From Acidobacteriota bacterium (GTDB taxonomy: Bacteria; Acidobacteriota; Polarisedimenticolia; Gp22-AA2): DNA of 7,974 bases. Both the position numbers and the translations under genes were made by a program. The DNA is taken from NCBI GenBank assembly GCA_016202915.1, contig JACQNT010000022.1, forward strand, positions 1-7,974, written 5' to 3'. This document shows positions 1-6,518 of the stretch, one piece after another (the stretch's first letter is position 1; the number at the start of each line of letters is the position of its first letter). Under the pieces are notes generated by a model, which did not search any database, was not told the DNA's origin, and worked only from the letters and a program-made list of their open reading frames with translations.

Positions 1-133
1 CCCCCGCGAGGCGGTGCGGCCGCCACCGGACCATGGGAAGGGCTCGCGCGGACCCGGCTTGCCTGCCGATTCCCGTGATGACTCCAAGGCTGCAAGGACG
101 CCGGACTCAGGTTGCTCAGGAAGGCGCGGGTGC

Positions 134-299
134 GGGGGCCAGCGCCTCCGGCTCGAGGGGCCCTCTCGGAGCGCGCCCGTGGCCGGGCGGTGTCCACCGG
201 CCGGGCGCGCGAGAGCGGAGCGGCGACGCGGCCGTCGGCGGTCTGTGCCGATCCGGCCGCGGCGACCGCGGGCCCCGCGAACCGGAGGCGCTGGCCCCT
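134..299. repeat. 30-bp inverted repeat (arms 134-163 and 270-299)
   Basis: The left arm (134-163) and the reverse complement of the right arm (270-299) agree at 27 of 30 positions, with the core CCAGCGCCTCCGG identical. The arms are separated by 106 bases. The match ends abruptly on both sides. No run of T follows the right arm, so it does not look like an intrinsic terminator. It could be a cruciform or long hairpin, or the ends of a small non-coding element. I see no clear target-site duplication beside it. Confidence 0.7.
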
Positions 300-330
300 G
301 AAACTGGGGATACCTCACGGCGCGGGGAAC

Positions 331-359
331 TTGACAACGCCAGGCGGCGGGTGTAGCTT
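331..359 (+). promoter_or_regulatory. Candidate sigma-70-type promoter for the operon
   Basis: A perfect -35 consensus TTGACA (331-336) is followed 17 bases later by TAGCTT (354-359), which matches the -10 consensus at three of six positions, including the first two bases and the last T. Transcription would begin near 366, just before the palindrome at 371-405, so a bound repressor would block it. A second, weaker option uses TTGACT (371-376) inside the palindrome. The assignment is by consensus match and position only. Confidence 0.45.
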
Positions 360-370
360 GAAGGGCGAAT

Positions 371-405
371 TTGACTAATGGGTTGAATTTTAACCTTATG
401 GTCAA
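371..405. promoter_or_regulatory. Imperfect 35-bp palindrome, candidate TetR operator
   Basis: The half-sites TTGAC (371-375) and GTCAA (401-405) are exact inverse complements, as are the inner blocks GGTT (381-384) and AACC (392-395). In total 12 of 17 base pairs match around a central T at 388. The segment is strikingly AT-rich compared with its surroundings. It ends 15 bases before the start of the TetR gene. TetR dimers usually bind such palindromes and often repress their own operon, so this is the natural operator. Binding itself is inferred. Confidence 0.65.
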
Positions 406-420
406 AAACACGATGGTCCC

Positions 421-1104
421 ATGACCAAGCAGGCGCTGCGCCGCCGCGACCGCGTCAACGCGATTCTCCAGAGCGCCATCGCGGCCTTCCGGCGCCACGG
501 CTACCACGGCACCTCCCTGGAGCAGATCGCGGACCGGCTCCTGATGACCAAGGGGAGCCTGTATTACTACTTCAAGGACAAGGAGGAGATCCTGTACGCC
601 GCCCACGACCGGGCGCTGGACGCGGTCCTCGCCGAGCTGGACCGCGCGCGGCGGCGCGGAGACTGCCCCTGCGAGCAGCTCGAGGGGCTGCTCGCGGCTT
701 TCATCCGCATCATGGTGGAAGGGTTCCACGGCACGGCCCTTGCCCTGGAGTTCGGAGCGCTGTCGCCGCGGCGGCTGCGGCGGGTGGTCGAGAAGAGGGA
801 CCGCTTCGAGCGCGGGGTGCGCGACCTCATCCAGCGGGGAGCGGCGCGGGGCTGCCTGCGCCCCGTGGACCCGAAGCTCGCCGGGATGGCGCTCCTGGGC
901 GCGATCAACTGGATCGCCCGCTGGTACAGGCCGGACGGTCCGGCCGGGCCCGAGGAGGTGGCGCCGATCTTCCTCGACCTGTTCCTCGGCGGCCTGGCGC
1001 CGCGCGAGGCCTCCTGGTCCCTCGAGGCGTCCCGCATGCGCCGGGTCGCCGCGCCGCCCGCCTCGCGCGCCCGCGACGCCAGGACTGGAGGGAGGCAGGC
1101 ATGA
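421..1104 (+). CDS. TetR/AcrR-family transcriptional regulator
   Basis: This 227-residue protein has the standard TetR architecture. The N-terminal helix-turn-helix domain covers about residues 10-58, with the signature GYHGTSLEQIADRL followed by TKGSLYYYFKDKEEIL. The helical ligand-binding domain contains a WIARWYRPDGP segment (from W164). That motif is typical of the subgroup near fatty-acid and phenylacetate regulators such as FadR of Thermus/Bacillus and PaaR, which respond to acyl-CoA esters. The last 35 or so residues are an Arg/Ala-rich tail. Its stop overlaps the start of oah (ATGA), so it is likely co-transcribed with the pathway genes and may sense benzoyl-CoA or a ring-reduced CoA ester; the ligand is inference. 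The ATG at 421 lacks a clear Shine-Dalgarno site. The gene is probably autoregulated through the palindrome at 371-405. Benzoyl-CoA operons studied in Azoarcus, Rhodopseudomonas and Thauera use other regulator families. Confidence 0.93.
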   Translation: MTKQALRRRDRVNAILQSAIAAFRRHGYHGTSLEQIADRLLMTKGSLYYYFKDKEEILYAAHDRALDAVLAELDRARRRGDCPCEQLEGLLAAFIRIMVEGFHGTALALEFGALSPRRLRRVVEKRDRFERGVRDLIQRGAARGCLRPVDPKLAGMALLGAINWIARWYRPDGPAGPEEVAPIFLDLFLGGLAPREASWSLEASRMRRVAAPPASRARDARTGGRQA

Positions 1105-2183
1105 CACTTTTCCCCCGACGCCCCGCGGCTTCTTTCGAGTTCCGCGACATTCTGTACGAGAAGGACGCGCCGGTGCCCGGCGCCGCCCGCATCACCATCA
1201 ACCGCCCCGCCCGCTACAACGCCTACTCGACCGGCGCCCTGCGCGAGCTGGCGACCGCCTTCGGCGACGCCGGGTTCGACGACGGCGTGGGGGTCATCGT
1301 CTTCACGGGTGCCGGGGACCGCGCCTTCTGCACCGGGGGCGACGTCCGCGAGTACGCCGACGAGTACCTCAGCCGGCCGCGCGACTACTGGAAGTACATG
1401 GGCCTGTTCCGCGCCTACCTGGAGAGCATCCTCGGCTGCGGCAAGCCGGTGATCGCCCGGATCAACGGGATGGCGGTCGGGGGCGGCAACGAGTCACAGC
1501 TCGCCTGCGATCTCAGCCTCGCCGCCGAGCACGCCGTCCTGCGCCAGGTGGGGGTGCACGTGGGGAGCGTCGCGGCGGGGGGCGCCACGCAGTGGCTGCC
1601 GCTCGCGGTCGGCGATCGCCGCGCCCGCTGGATGCTCATGACCGGCGAGCCGATCCCCGCACGGCAGGCCGAGGAGTGGGGGCTCGTGAGCCGGGCCGTC
1701 CCCAGCGTCCGGCAGGGGGACCGCTGGATCGAGAGGGCCGATGCGTCCCGGATCAGGCTCGCCCTGGAGGGCCGCGACGGCCACCGCATCGACCTGTCGC
1801 GGCTCGACGAGGAGGTGGACGCCCTCGCCCGGCGGATTCTCGAGAGCTTCCCGGAGTGCATGCGCTACACGAAGCAGCAGGTCAACTTCTTCAAGGAGCT
1901 CGCCTGGCAGCAGACGATCGGTCACGCCCGCGAGTGGCTGGCGCTCCACTACACGCACTGGGAGCCGCTCGAGGGGATGAGGGCCTTCGTCGAGAAGCGG
2001 AAGGCGGACTACGCCCGCCTGCGGGCCGCGGCCGCCGCCGGCGGCGCGAGCGAGACCCCGTGGGGCGCCTGGACCGGATCCTGCGCCGCCTGCGGCGCGC
2101 AGGGCCTCCCCCAGGGCTTCCGGCACTGCGGGAACTGCGGCGCCGCGCTCGAGGGGCCGGAAGGGACGGGGGGGAAGCGATGA
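1101..2183 (+). CDS. oah: 6-oxocyclohex-1-ene-1-carbonyl-CoA hydrolase (Oah/BamA type)
   Basis: This 360-residue protein belongs to the crotonase superfamily and closely resembles the hydrolase that opens the alicyclic ring. It adds two waters to 6-oxocyclohex-1-ene-1-carbonyl-CoA and cleaves the C-C bond to give 3-hydroxypimelyl-CoA in the cytoplasm. Visible hallmarks are NRPARYNAYS near residue 34, the oxyanion-hole segment FCTGGDVREYA (76-86), GGGNESQLACD (127-137), and GSVAAGGATQWLP (155-167), which I recognise as characteristic of Oah/BamA rather than of ordinary enoyl-CoA hydratases. The C-terminus carries a four-cysteine zinc-ribbon-like module (C328, C331, C343, C346). Total length is a little below the roughly 375-380 residues of known family members. 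A strong Shine-Dalgarno stretch (1087-1095) lies 5 bases before the ATG. The start overlaps the TetR stop and the end overlaps the SDR start, indicating translational coupling. Confidence 0.93.
   Translation: MTLFPRRPAASFEFRDILYEKDAPVPGAARITINRPARYNAYSTGALRELATAFGDAGFDDGVGVIVFTGAGDRAFCTGGDVREYADEYLSRPRDYWKYMGLFRAYLESILGCGKPVIARINGMAVGGGNESQLACDLSLAAEHAVLRQVGVHVGSVAAGGATQWLPLAVGDRRARWMLMTGEPIPARQAEEWGLVSRAVPSVRQGDRWIERADASRIRLALEGRDGHRIDLSRLDEEVDALARRILESFPECMRYTKQQVNFFKELAWQQTIGHAREWLALHYTHWEPLEGMRAFVEKRKADYARLRAAAAAGGASETPWGAWTGSCAACGAQGLPQGFRHCGNCGAALEGPEGTGGKR
2083..2142 (+). other. Zinc-ribbon-like module at the Oah C-terminus
   Basis: Two CxxC knuckles, CAAC (residues 328-331) and CGNC (343-346), are separated by 11 residues and follow an Ala/Gly-rich linker. 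This is the spacing of a small rubredoxin-knuckle zinc ribbon. It sits after the crotonase core and could bind zinc and mediate contacts with another protein or stabilise the oligomer. Whether it is a constant part of the Oah family or peculiar to this lineage cannot be decided here; the overall protein length suggests it may be common. Confidence 0.65.
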
Positions 2184-2944
2184 CCCGGACGCCGGGGGAG
2201 ACGGCCGCGCCCGGCGGGACGCCCCGGGCCGCGGGCGAGGTGGCCCTGGTGACCGGAGGCTTCCGGGGGATCGGCAGGGCGATCGCTGCGGCACTGGCGC
2301 GCGACGGCGCGGCGGTCGCCATCGTGGACCGGGAGATCGACGCGAGCGCCGAGCGGCAGCCCTCCGGGCGACTGCTCTTGAAGCGGGATGTCCGCGACTT
2401 CGAGGGGGCGGGGTCGGCCGTCGCGGAGATCGAGGAGAGGCTCGGCCCCCTGACGATCGCCGTCCTGAACGCCGGCATCAGCCGCGACGCCCCCTCATGG
2501 AAGCTGGCCGAGGAGGAGTGGCGCGAGGTGATCGACGTCAACCTGACCGGCGCCTTCGCCTACGCCCGGGCCTCGGCGCGCGTCATGCGCGAGCGGCGGC
2601 GCGGATCGATCGTGTTCATCTCGTCGATCAACGGGCTGCGGGGGAAGTTCGGCCTCGCCAGCTACTCGGCCTCCAAGGCCGGCCTGATCGGCCTCACGCG
2701 GACGCTCGCCCGGGAGCTGGGCCCCCGGGGCATCCGCGTCAACGCCGTCGCCCCCGGCTTCATCCGGACGGATCTGACCGGGCGCCTGGAGCGCCGCTTC
2801 CTCGACCAGGCGCTCTCCGAGACGGCCCTCGGGCGGCTGGGGGAACCGGAGGACGTGGCCGACGTCGTCGCGTTCCTGGCCTCCCCGCGGGCGCGGCACA
2901 TCACGGGTGCGGTGATCTGCGTCGATGGAGGCCAGACGGCCTGA
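2180..2944 (+). CDS. Short-chain dehydrogenase/reductase, probable 3-hydroxyacyl-CoA dehydrogenase
   Basis: This 254-residue protein is a classical SDR, usual in length apart from an 18-residue N-terminal extension. It shows the cofactor motif TGGFRGIG (25-32), NAG (97-99), the catalytic Asn121, Ser149, Tyr162 and Lys166 (YSASK), and the family-typical C-terminus ending VDGGQ. Asp50 at the end of the second beta strand points to NAD(H) rather than NADP(H). It is FabG-like, and its substrate cannot be read from the sequence. Lying between oah and had, it may oxidise 3-hydroxypimelyl-CoA, the Oah product, to 3-oxopimelyl-CoA. An alternative is a BadH-like role on 2-hydroxycyclohexanecarboxyl-CoA. 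The start overlaps the oah stop (ATGA). The Shine-Dalgarno site is a weak G-rich run, so translation is probably coupled to oah. Confidence 0.93.
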   Translation: MTRTPGETAAPGGTPRAAGEVALVTGGFRGIGRAIAAALARDGAAVAIVDREIDASAERQPSGRLLLKRDVRDFEGAGSAVAEIEERLGPLTIAVLNAGISRDAPSWKLAEEEWREVIDVNLTGAFAYARASARVMRERRRGSIVFISSINGLRGKFGLASYSASKAGLIGLTRTLARELGPRGIRVNAVAPGFIRTDLTGRLERRFLDQALSETALGRLGEPEDVADVVAFLASPRARHITGAVICVDGGQTA

Positions 2945-2945
2945 A

Positions 2946-2952
2946 GGGGAGG
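2946..2952 (+). promoter_or_regulatory. Ribosome binding site of had
   Basis: GGGGAGG lies 4 bases before the ATG at 2957, inside the only gap (12 bases) between genes of this operon. It supports this start and shows that had, unlike its neighbours, does not rely on a start/stop overlap. Confidence 0.7.
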
Positions 2953-2956
2953 GATC

Positions 2957-4048
2957 ATGGTCGCCATCCGGCAGTGGGAGATGAGGTCGCCGAAGGAGCC
3001 GCTGGTGTTCTCCGAACGGAGGATCGGGCTGCCGGCGGCGGGCGAGGCGCTCGTCCGGGTGGCGGGGTGCGGCGTCTGTCACACCGACCTCGGGTTCTAC
3101 CTCGGGCAGGTCCCCACGAAGCACCCCCTGCCGCTGGTCCTCGGCCACGAGGTGAGCGGCGTCGTCGAGGCGGCCGGCCCCGGGGCGGATGGATGGGCCG
3201 GGAAACGGGTGGTCGTGCCGGCCGTGCTGCCGTGCGGCGAGTGCAGCGCCTGCCGGCGGGGCCGCTACGCCCTGTGCCCGGCGCAGATCTTCCCCGGGAA
3301 CGACGTCCACGGCGGGTTCGCCTCGCACCTCGTCGTCCCGGCGCGCTTCCTCTGCGATCTCGGCCGTGTGGAGGACTCCGCCCTTCCCCTCTACGCCGTC
3401 GTCGCGGACGCGGTCAGCACGCCCTACGAGGCGGTCCGGCGGAGCGGGCTGCGGGAGGGGGACCTCGCCATCTTCGTCGGCGCGGGAGGCGTCGGCGGCT
3501 TCGGCGTTCAGATCGCGGCGGCGCACGGGGCGCAGGTGGTCGCCATCGAGCCGGTGGCCGAGCGGCGACGGCTGGCGACCGAACACGGCGCCGGCCTGGC
3601 GCTCGATCCGCAGGCCCTGGAACTCCCGGCGCTGCGGAAGGCCGTCCGTGAGTTCGCCGCGGGCCGCGGCCTGTCGGCCGACGAATGGAAGGTCTTCGAG
3701 ACCTCGGGCACGACGGCGGGGCAGGAGATCGCCTTCGGGCTGATGACCCGCGGATCCCACCTGGGAGTTGTCGGCTACACGCCGGAGAGACTGACGCTCC
3801 ACCTGAGCCGGCTGATGGCGCTGGACGCCCGGGCGGAGGGGAACTGGGGGTGCGCCCCCGGGCGCTACCCGGAGCTGCTGCGCCTCATCGGGGAGGGTAA
3901 GATCGCGCTCGAGCCGTACGTCGAGCGGCGCCCTCTGGCGCAGATCAACCAGGTCTTGAGCGAGATGATCGATCACCGGCTGCAGCGCCGGGCGGTCCTG
4001 ATCCCGGAGCCGGAGAGAGAGCAGGGAACGGAGAGGGAGCGGAGGTGA
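2957..4048 (+). CDS. had: 6-hydroxycyclohex-1-ene-1-carbonyl-CoA dehydrogenase (Had)
   Basis: This 363-residue protein is a zinc-dependent medium-chain alcohol dehydrogenase. In the benzoyl-CoA pathway Had oxidises 6-hydroxycyclohex-1-ene-1-carbonyl-CoA to the 6-oxo compound with NAD+, making the substrate of Oah. The catalytic domain shows GCGVCHTD (zinc ligand C41) and GHE (H64). The structural zinc site has C93, C96, C99 and C107. The Rossmann motif GAGGVGGFG spans 175-183, and Glu at the end of the next strand (VVAIEP) favours NAD. The stretch FPGNDVHGGFASHL (112-125) is one I recognise from Had proteins. At the usual third catalytic-zinc position there is Asp151 (VVADAVSTPYEA) instead of Cys. 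The neighbours oah and bcrCBA support the specific call over a generic alcohol dehydrogenase. The stop overlaps the bcrC start (GTGA). Confidence 0.92.
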   Translation: MVAIRQWEMRSPKEPLVFSERRIGLPAAGEALVRVAGCGVCHTDLGFYLGQVPTKHPLPLVLGHEVSGVVEAAGPGADGWAGKRVVVPAVLPCGECSACRRGRYALCPAQIFPGNDVHGGFASHLVVPARFLCDLGRVEDSALPLYAVVADAVSTPYEAVRRSGLREGDLAIFVGAGGVGGFGVQIAAAHGAQVVAIEPVAERRRLATEHGAGLALDPQALELPALRKAVREFAAGRGLSADEWKVFETSGTTAGQEIAFGLMTRGSHLGVVGYTPERLTLHLSRLMALDARAEGNWGCAPGRYPELLRLIGEGKIALEPYVERRPLAQINQVLSEMIDHRLQRRAVLIPEPEREQGTERERR

Positions 4049-5208
4049 GCCTCGAATCGATCATCGCGGAGGCGGAGCGGCTGGCCTTCGACCTGGAGTT
4101 CCAGGGGGTGAAGCGCTGGAAGGAGGCGGCGCCCGGCCGCAGAGCGATCGGCTACATGCCGGTGTACGCGCCGCGGGAGGTGATCCACGCCGCCGGGATG
4201 CTGCCGGTCGGGATCTTCGGCGGGGGGGACCGGATCGAGATCATCAGGGGCGACGCCTGCTTCCAGTCCTACATCTGCCATATCCCCCGCTCGACCGTCG
4301 AGCTGGCGCTGTCGGGGAGACTCGGCTGCCTCGACGGCATGCTCTTCCCCTCGACCTGCGACGTCATCCGGAACCTCTCGGGGATGTGGAAGATCCTCCT
4401 GCCCGGCTTCTACGCCCGCTACCTGGACCTGCCGCAGAACTTCGACCGGCGCGTGGGGGGCCGGTTCCACCGGACGGAACTGCTGGCTCTCGCCTCCGAC
4501 CTGGCGCTCCTGGGGGGCGCGCCGGTCACGGAGGAGACCCTCCGGGCGAGCATCGCCCTCTACAACGAGAACCGCCGCCGGGTGCGGGCCCTCTTCGATC
4601 TGCGCCGCCGGAGCCCGCACCTGGCGCCGGCCGTGGAGGCCTACCTCCTGCTGCGCGCCGGCTGCGTCGTGCCGGTCGAGGATCACAACAGGATGCTCGA
4701 CGCCTACCTGGAAGCGGCGGGAGCGGGCGACCGTCCGGCGCTGGACAACTGCCGCGTCGTCCTGCGCGGCGCCTTCTGCGAGACACCCCCGCTGGCGCTG
4801 CTGCGGACGATCGAGCGGGCGGGCTGCGACATCGTGGACGACGACCTGGTCCTGGTGAGCCGCTGGATCCGCGACGACGTGCCCGAGGCGGGCGACCCGT
4901 TCGAGGCCCTGGCGCACGCCTACCTCGAGCGCAGCGTCGCGAACGCCTGCCGGTACGCGGGGGAAGAGGAGAAGGGGGCCGACCTGGTCGCCGCCGTGCG
5001 CCAGGCGGGGGCCGAAGGAGTGATCTTCGCCGCCCCGTCGTTCTGCGACCCGGCCCTGCTCGACCAGCCGATGCTGGTCGCCGCCCTCGAGCGCGCCGGC
5101 ATCCCCTACACGGCGTTCAAGTACTCGGAGGACACCGGCCAGTTCCAGCCGATCCGGGAGCAGGCGGGGACTTTCGCCGATTCCATCAAGCTGTGGAGCC
5201 AGCCATGA
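4045..5208 (+). CDS. bcrC: Benzoyl-CoA reductase, subunit C
   Basis: This 387-residue protein is one of the two subunits that hold the active site of class I benzoyl-CoA reductase; the Thauera protein has about the same length. It belongs to the HgdB/FldBC (2-hydroxyacyl-CoA dehydratase) superfamily and would pair with BcrB, each carrying a [4Fe-4S] cluster, to reduce benzoyl-CoA to the cyclic 1,5-diene at very low potential. Recognisable stretches are GDACFQSYICHIPRST (69-84), FPSTCDVIRNLSG (101-113) and, near the end, EDTGQFQPIREQAGTFADS. Likely cluster ligands are among C72, C105 and C334 (FCDP), with C78, C95 and C245 also present; the exact set is inferred from the family. It starts with GTG inside the had stop codon, preceded by a GA-rich run, and ends overlapping bcrB, so it is tightly coupled to both. 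Confidence 0.95.
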   Translation: MSLESIIAEAERLAFDLEFQGVKRWKEAAPGRRAIGYMPVYAPREVIHAAGMLPVGIFGGGDRIEIIRGDACFQSYICHIPRSTVELALSGRLGCLDGMLFPSTCDVIRNLSGMWKILLPGFYARYLDLPQNFDRRVGGRFHRTELLALASDLALLGGAPVTEETLRASIALYNENRRRVRALFDLRRRSPHLAPAVEAYLLLRAGCVVPVEDHNRMLDAYLEAAGAGDRPALDNCRVVLRGAFCETPPLALLRTIERAGCDIVDDDLVLVSRWIRDDVPEAGDPFEALAHAYLERSVANACRYAGEEEKGADLVAAVRQAGAEGVIFAAPSFCDPALLDQPMLVAALERAGIPYTAFKYSEDTGQFQPIREQAGTFADSIKLWSQP

Positions 5209-6518
5209 CCCGGGAGCGGGCCGCGAAGGAGCCGTCGATGGTCCGGCAGAAGGAGCTCATCGCCGGGCACTACCGCCGCCTGGCGCGGGCGCGCGAGGCA
5301 GGGGAGGCGGTGGTCTACACCTTCGTCCCCGGCAACCTCACGGAGCTCCTCCTGTCCTTCGGCGCGGCGGCGGTGCTGCCGGAGATCAACGCACTGCAGT
5401 CCGGCATGCGCGGCAAGTCGGCGGATTACATCGCCCGGGCCGAGAAGGCCGGGCACTCCGAGGACGTCTGCACCTACGTCAAGTGCGACCTCGGGATGTC
5501 GCTGGCCGGGAACGTCGGCCCCACCGGGGAGCCGATCCCGCGCCCCGACCTGCTCCTGCTCTCCTATACGGGCTGCTTCACGTTCATGAAGTGGTTCGAG
5601 CTGCTCCGCCAGCAGTACCACTGCCCGGTGGCGATGCTCCACGTCCCCTACGTGTGGAACGGGGAGGTGACGCCGGGGATGATCGCCTACGTCGTGGACC
5701 AGATCCGCAGCGAGGTCCTGCCGGCCCTGGAGAAGGCCACGGGGAGGCGGTTCGACGAGGCGGATCTGTCGCGGCGGCTGGCCCTCTCGGCCCGGGCGGA
5801 GGACGACCTGGTGTGGGTGCTGGAGTCGGCGAGGAACAGGCCGTCACCGATCGACGCCTACTTCGGAGGCGTCTACTACATCGGCCCGATGTTCAGCGCC
5901 TTCCGCGGGACCGAGGAGGGCGCCGCATACTACGGCGCCCTGCGCGGGGAGGTGCAGGAGCGGCTGCAGGCGGGGCGGGGCCCGATCACGCCCGAGGGGC
6001 CGATGGAGGAGGAGCGTTTCCGGCTCGTGGTGGAGGGGCCGCCGAACTGGACCTCCTTCCGCGAGTTCTGGAAGATGTTCTACGACGAGGGGGCGGTGGT
6101 CGTCGCCTCCACCTATACCAAGGTCGGCGGCCTCTACGACACCGGCTTCCGGCACGATCCCGGCGCGCCCCTCGAGTCCCTGGCGCGCTACTGCCTCGGC
6201 TGCTACACCAACCTGAACCTTCCCTCGCGGGTCGACCTGCTGGAGCGCTACGTCCGCGACTACGCCGCCGATGGCTTCCTGATCAACTCCGTCAAGTCGT
6301 GCAACTCCTTCTCCGCCGGCCAGCTCGTGATGCTGCGCGAGCTGGAGCGGCGCACCGGCATCGCCGGCGGCTTCATCGAGTCCGACCTGGTGGATCCGCG
6401 GTATTTCTCCGCCAGCAACATCAAGACCCGCCTGGAGTCCTACCTGCAGATGATCGCGCAGAAGCGCCTCGAGGCGCATCACCCGCCCGCCGCCGCTGCG
6501 GAGGGGAGGGCGTCGTGA
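5205..6518 (+). CDS. bcrB: Benzoyl-CoA reductase, subunit B
   Basis: This 437-residue protein is the second active-site subunit of class I benzoyl-CoA reductase, partner of BcrC, and close in length to Thauera BcrB. Diagnostic stretches are VPGNLTELLLSFG, AEKAGHSEDVCTYVKCD, SYTGCFTFMKWFELLR, SPIDAYFGGVYYIGPMFSA, GPPNWTSFREFWKMFYDEG, YCLGCYTNLNLPSR and NSVKSCNSFSAGQ. Candidate [4Fe-4S] ligands are C89, C124 and C366, with C330/C333 nearby. The start at 5205 overlaps the bcrC stop and has GGAG (5195-5198) before it. A second in-frame ATG at 5238 (residue 12) has a better Shine-Dalgarno sequence. I keep the upstream start because the Thauera protein, as I recall it, also has residues before the equivalent of SMVRQKELIAG. 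The stop overlaps the bcrA start (GTGA). Confidence 0.95.
   Translation: MTRERAAKEPSMVRQKELIAGHYRRLARAREAGEAVVYTFVPGNLTELLLSFGAAAVLPEINALQSGMRGKSADYIARAEKAGHSEDVCTYVKCDLGMSLAGNVGPTGEPIPRPDLLLLSYTGCFTFMKWFELLRQQYHCPVAMLHVPYVWNGEVTPGMIAYVVDQIRSEVLPALEKATGRRFDEADLSRRLALSARAEDDLVWVLESARNRPSPIDAYFGGVYYIGPMFSAFRGTEEGAAYYGALRGEVQERLQAGRGPITPEGPMEEERFRLVVEGPPNWTSFREFWKMFYDEGAVVVASTYTKVGGLYDTGFRHDPGAPLESLARYCLGCYTNLNLPSRVDLLERYVRDYAADGFLINSVKSCNSFSAGQLVMLRELERRTGIAGGFIESDLVDPRYFSASNIKTRLESYLQMIAQKRLEAHHPPAAAAEGRAS
5226..5231 (+). promoter_or_regulatory. Internal ribosome binding site near the start of bcrB
   Basis: AAGGAG sits 6 bases before an in-frame ATG at 5238, which is ideal spacing and a stronger site than the one in front of the upstream ATG at 5205. 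It could define the true start of BcrB (426 residues) or give two start sites. Confidence 0.5.

Larger units (their letters stand above)
1..370. other. Upstream region with no convincing gene
   Basis: No reading frame here is supported as a gene. The open frames on both strands are short, rich in Arg, Gly, Pro and Ala, overlap one another, and match no family I recognise, as expected by chance in very GC-rich DNA. A frame open at the left edge in phase 1 stops at 76-78, so a short 3' end of an upstream gene cannot be excluded. The stretch does hold a long inverted repeat and a candidate promoter, listed separately. Confidence 0.6.

Noticed and set aside
188..199. Small CGGTG/CACCG hairpin inside the inverted repeat
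   Set aside because: A 5-bp stem with a 2-base loop is expected often by chance in such GC-rich DNA.
134..299. Inverted repeat read as a transcription terminator
   Set aside because: The spacer of 106 bases is too long and no U-tract follows, so an intrinsic terminator is unlikely.
116..337. Minus-strand 73-codon frame, and overlapping plus-strand frames at 14-378
   Set aside because: Compositionally biased, mutually overlapping and without family resemblance. Shared peptide pieces on the two strands (SGSRGP) are explained by the inverted repeat.
740..2179. Plus-strand extension upstream of the SDR start in the same frame, suggesting a 734-residue fusion
   Set aside because: The extra 480 residues are an out-of-frame reading of tetR and oah, low complexity and Arg-rich. 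The SDR homology begins just after the ATG at 2180.
2495..3976. Long minus-strand open frame of 493 codons opposite the SDR and had genes
   Set aside because: It lies entirely antisense to two genes with intact catalytic motifs, is Arg/Pro/Asp-rich without recognisable domains, and is the usual shadow of GC-rich third codon positions.
5483..6514. Plus-strand extension upstream of bcrA suggesting a 787-residue fusion protein
   Set aside because: This part overlaps bcrB in another frame and is Arg/Ala/Gly-rich. The GTG at 6515 has a good ribosome site and starts exactly at the ATPase domain.
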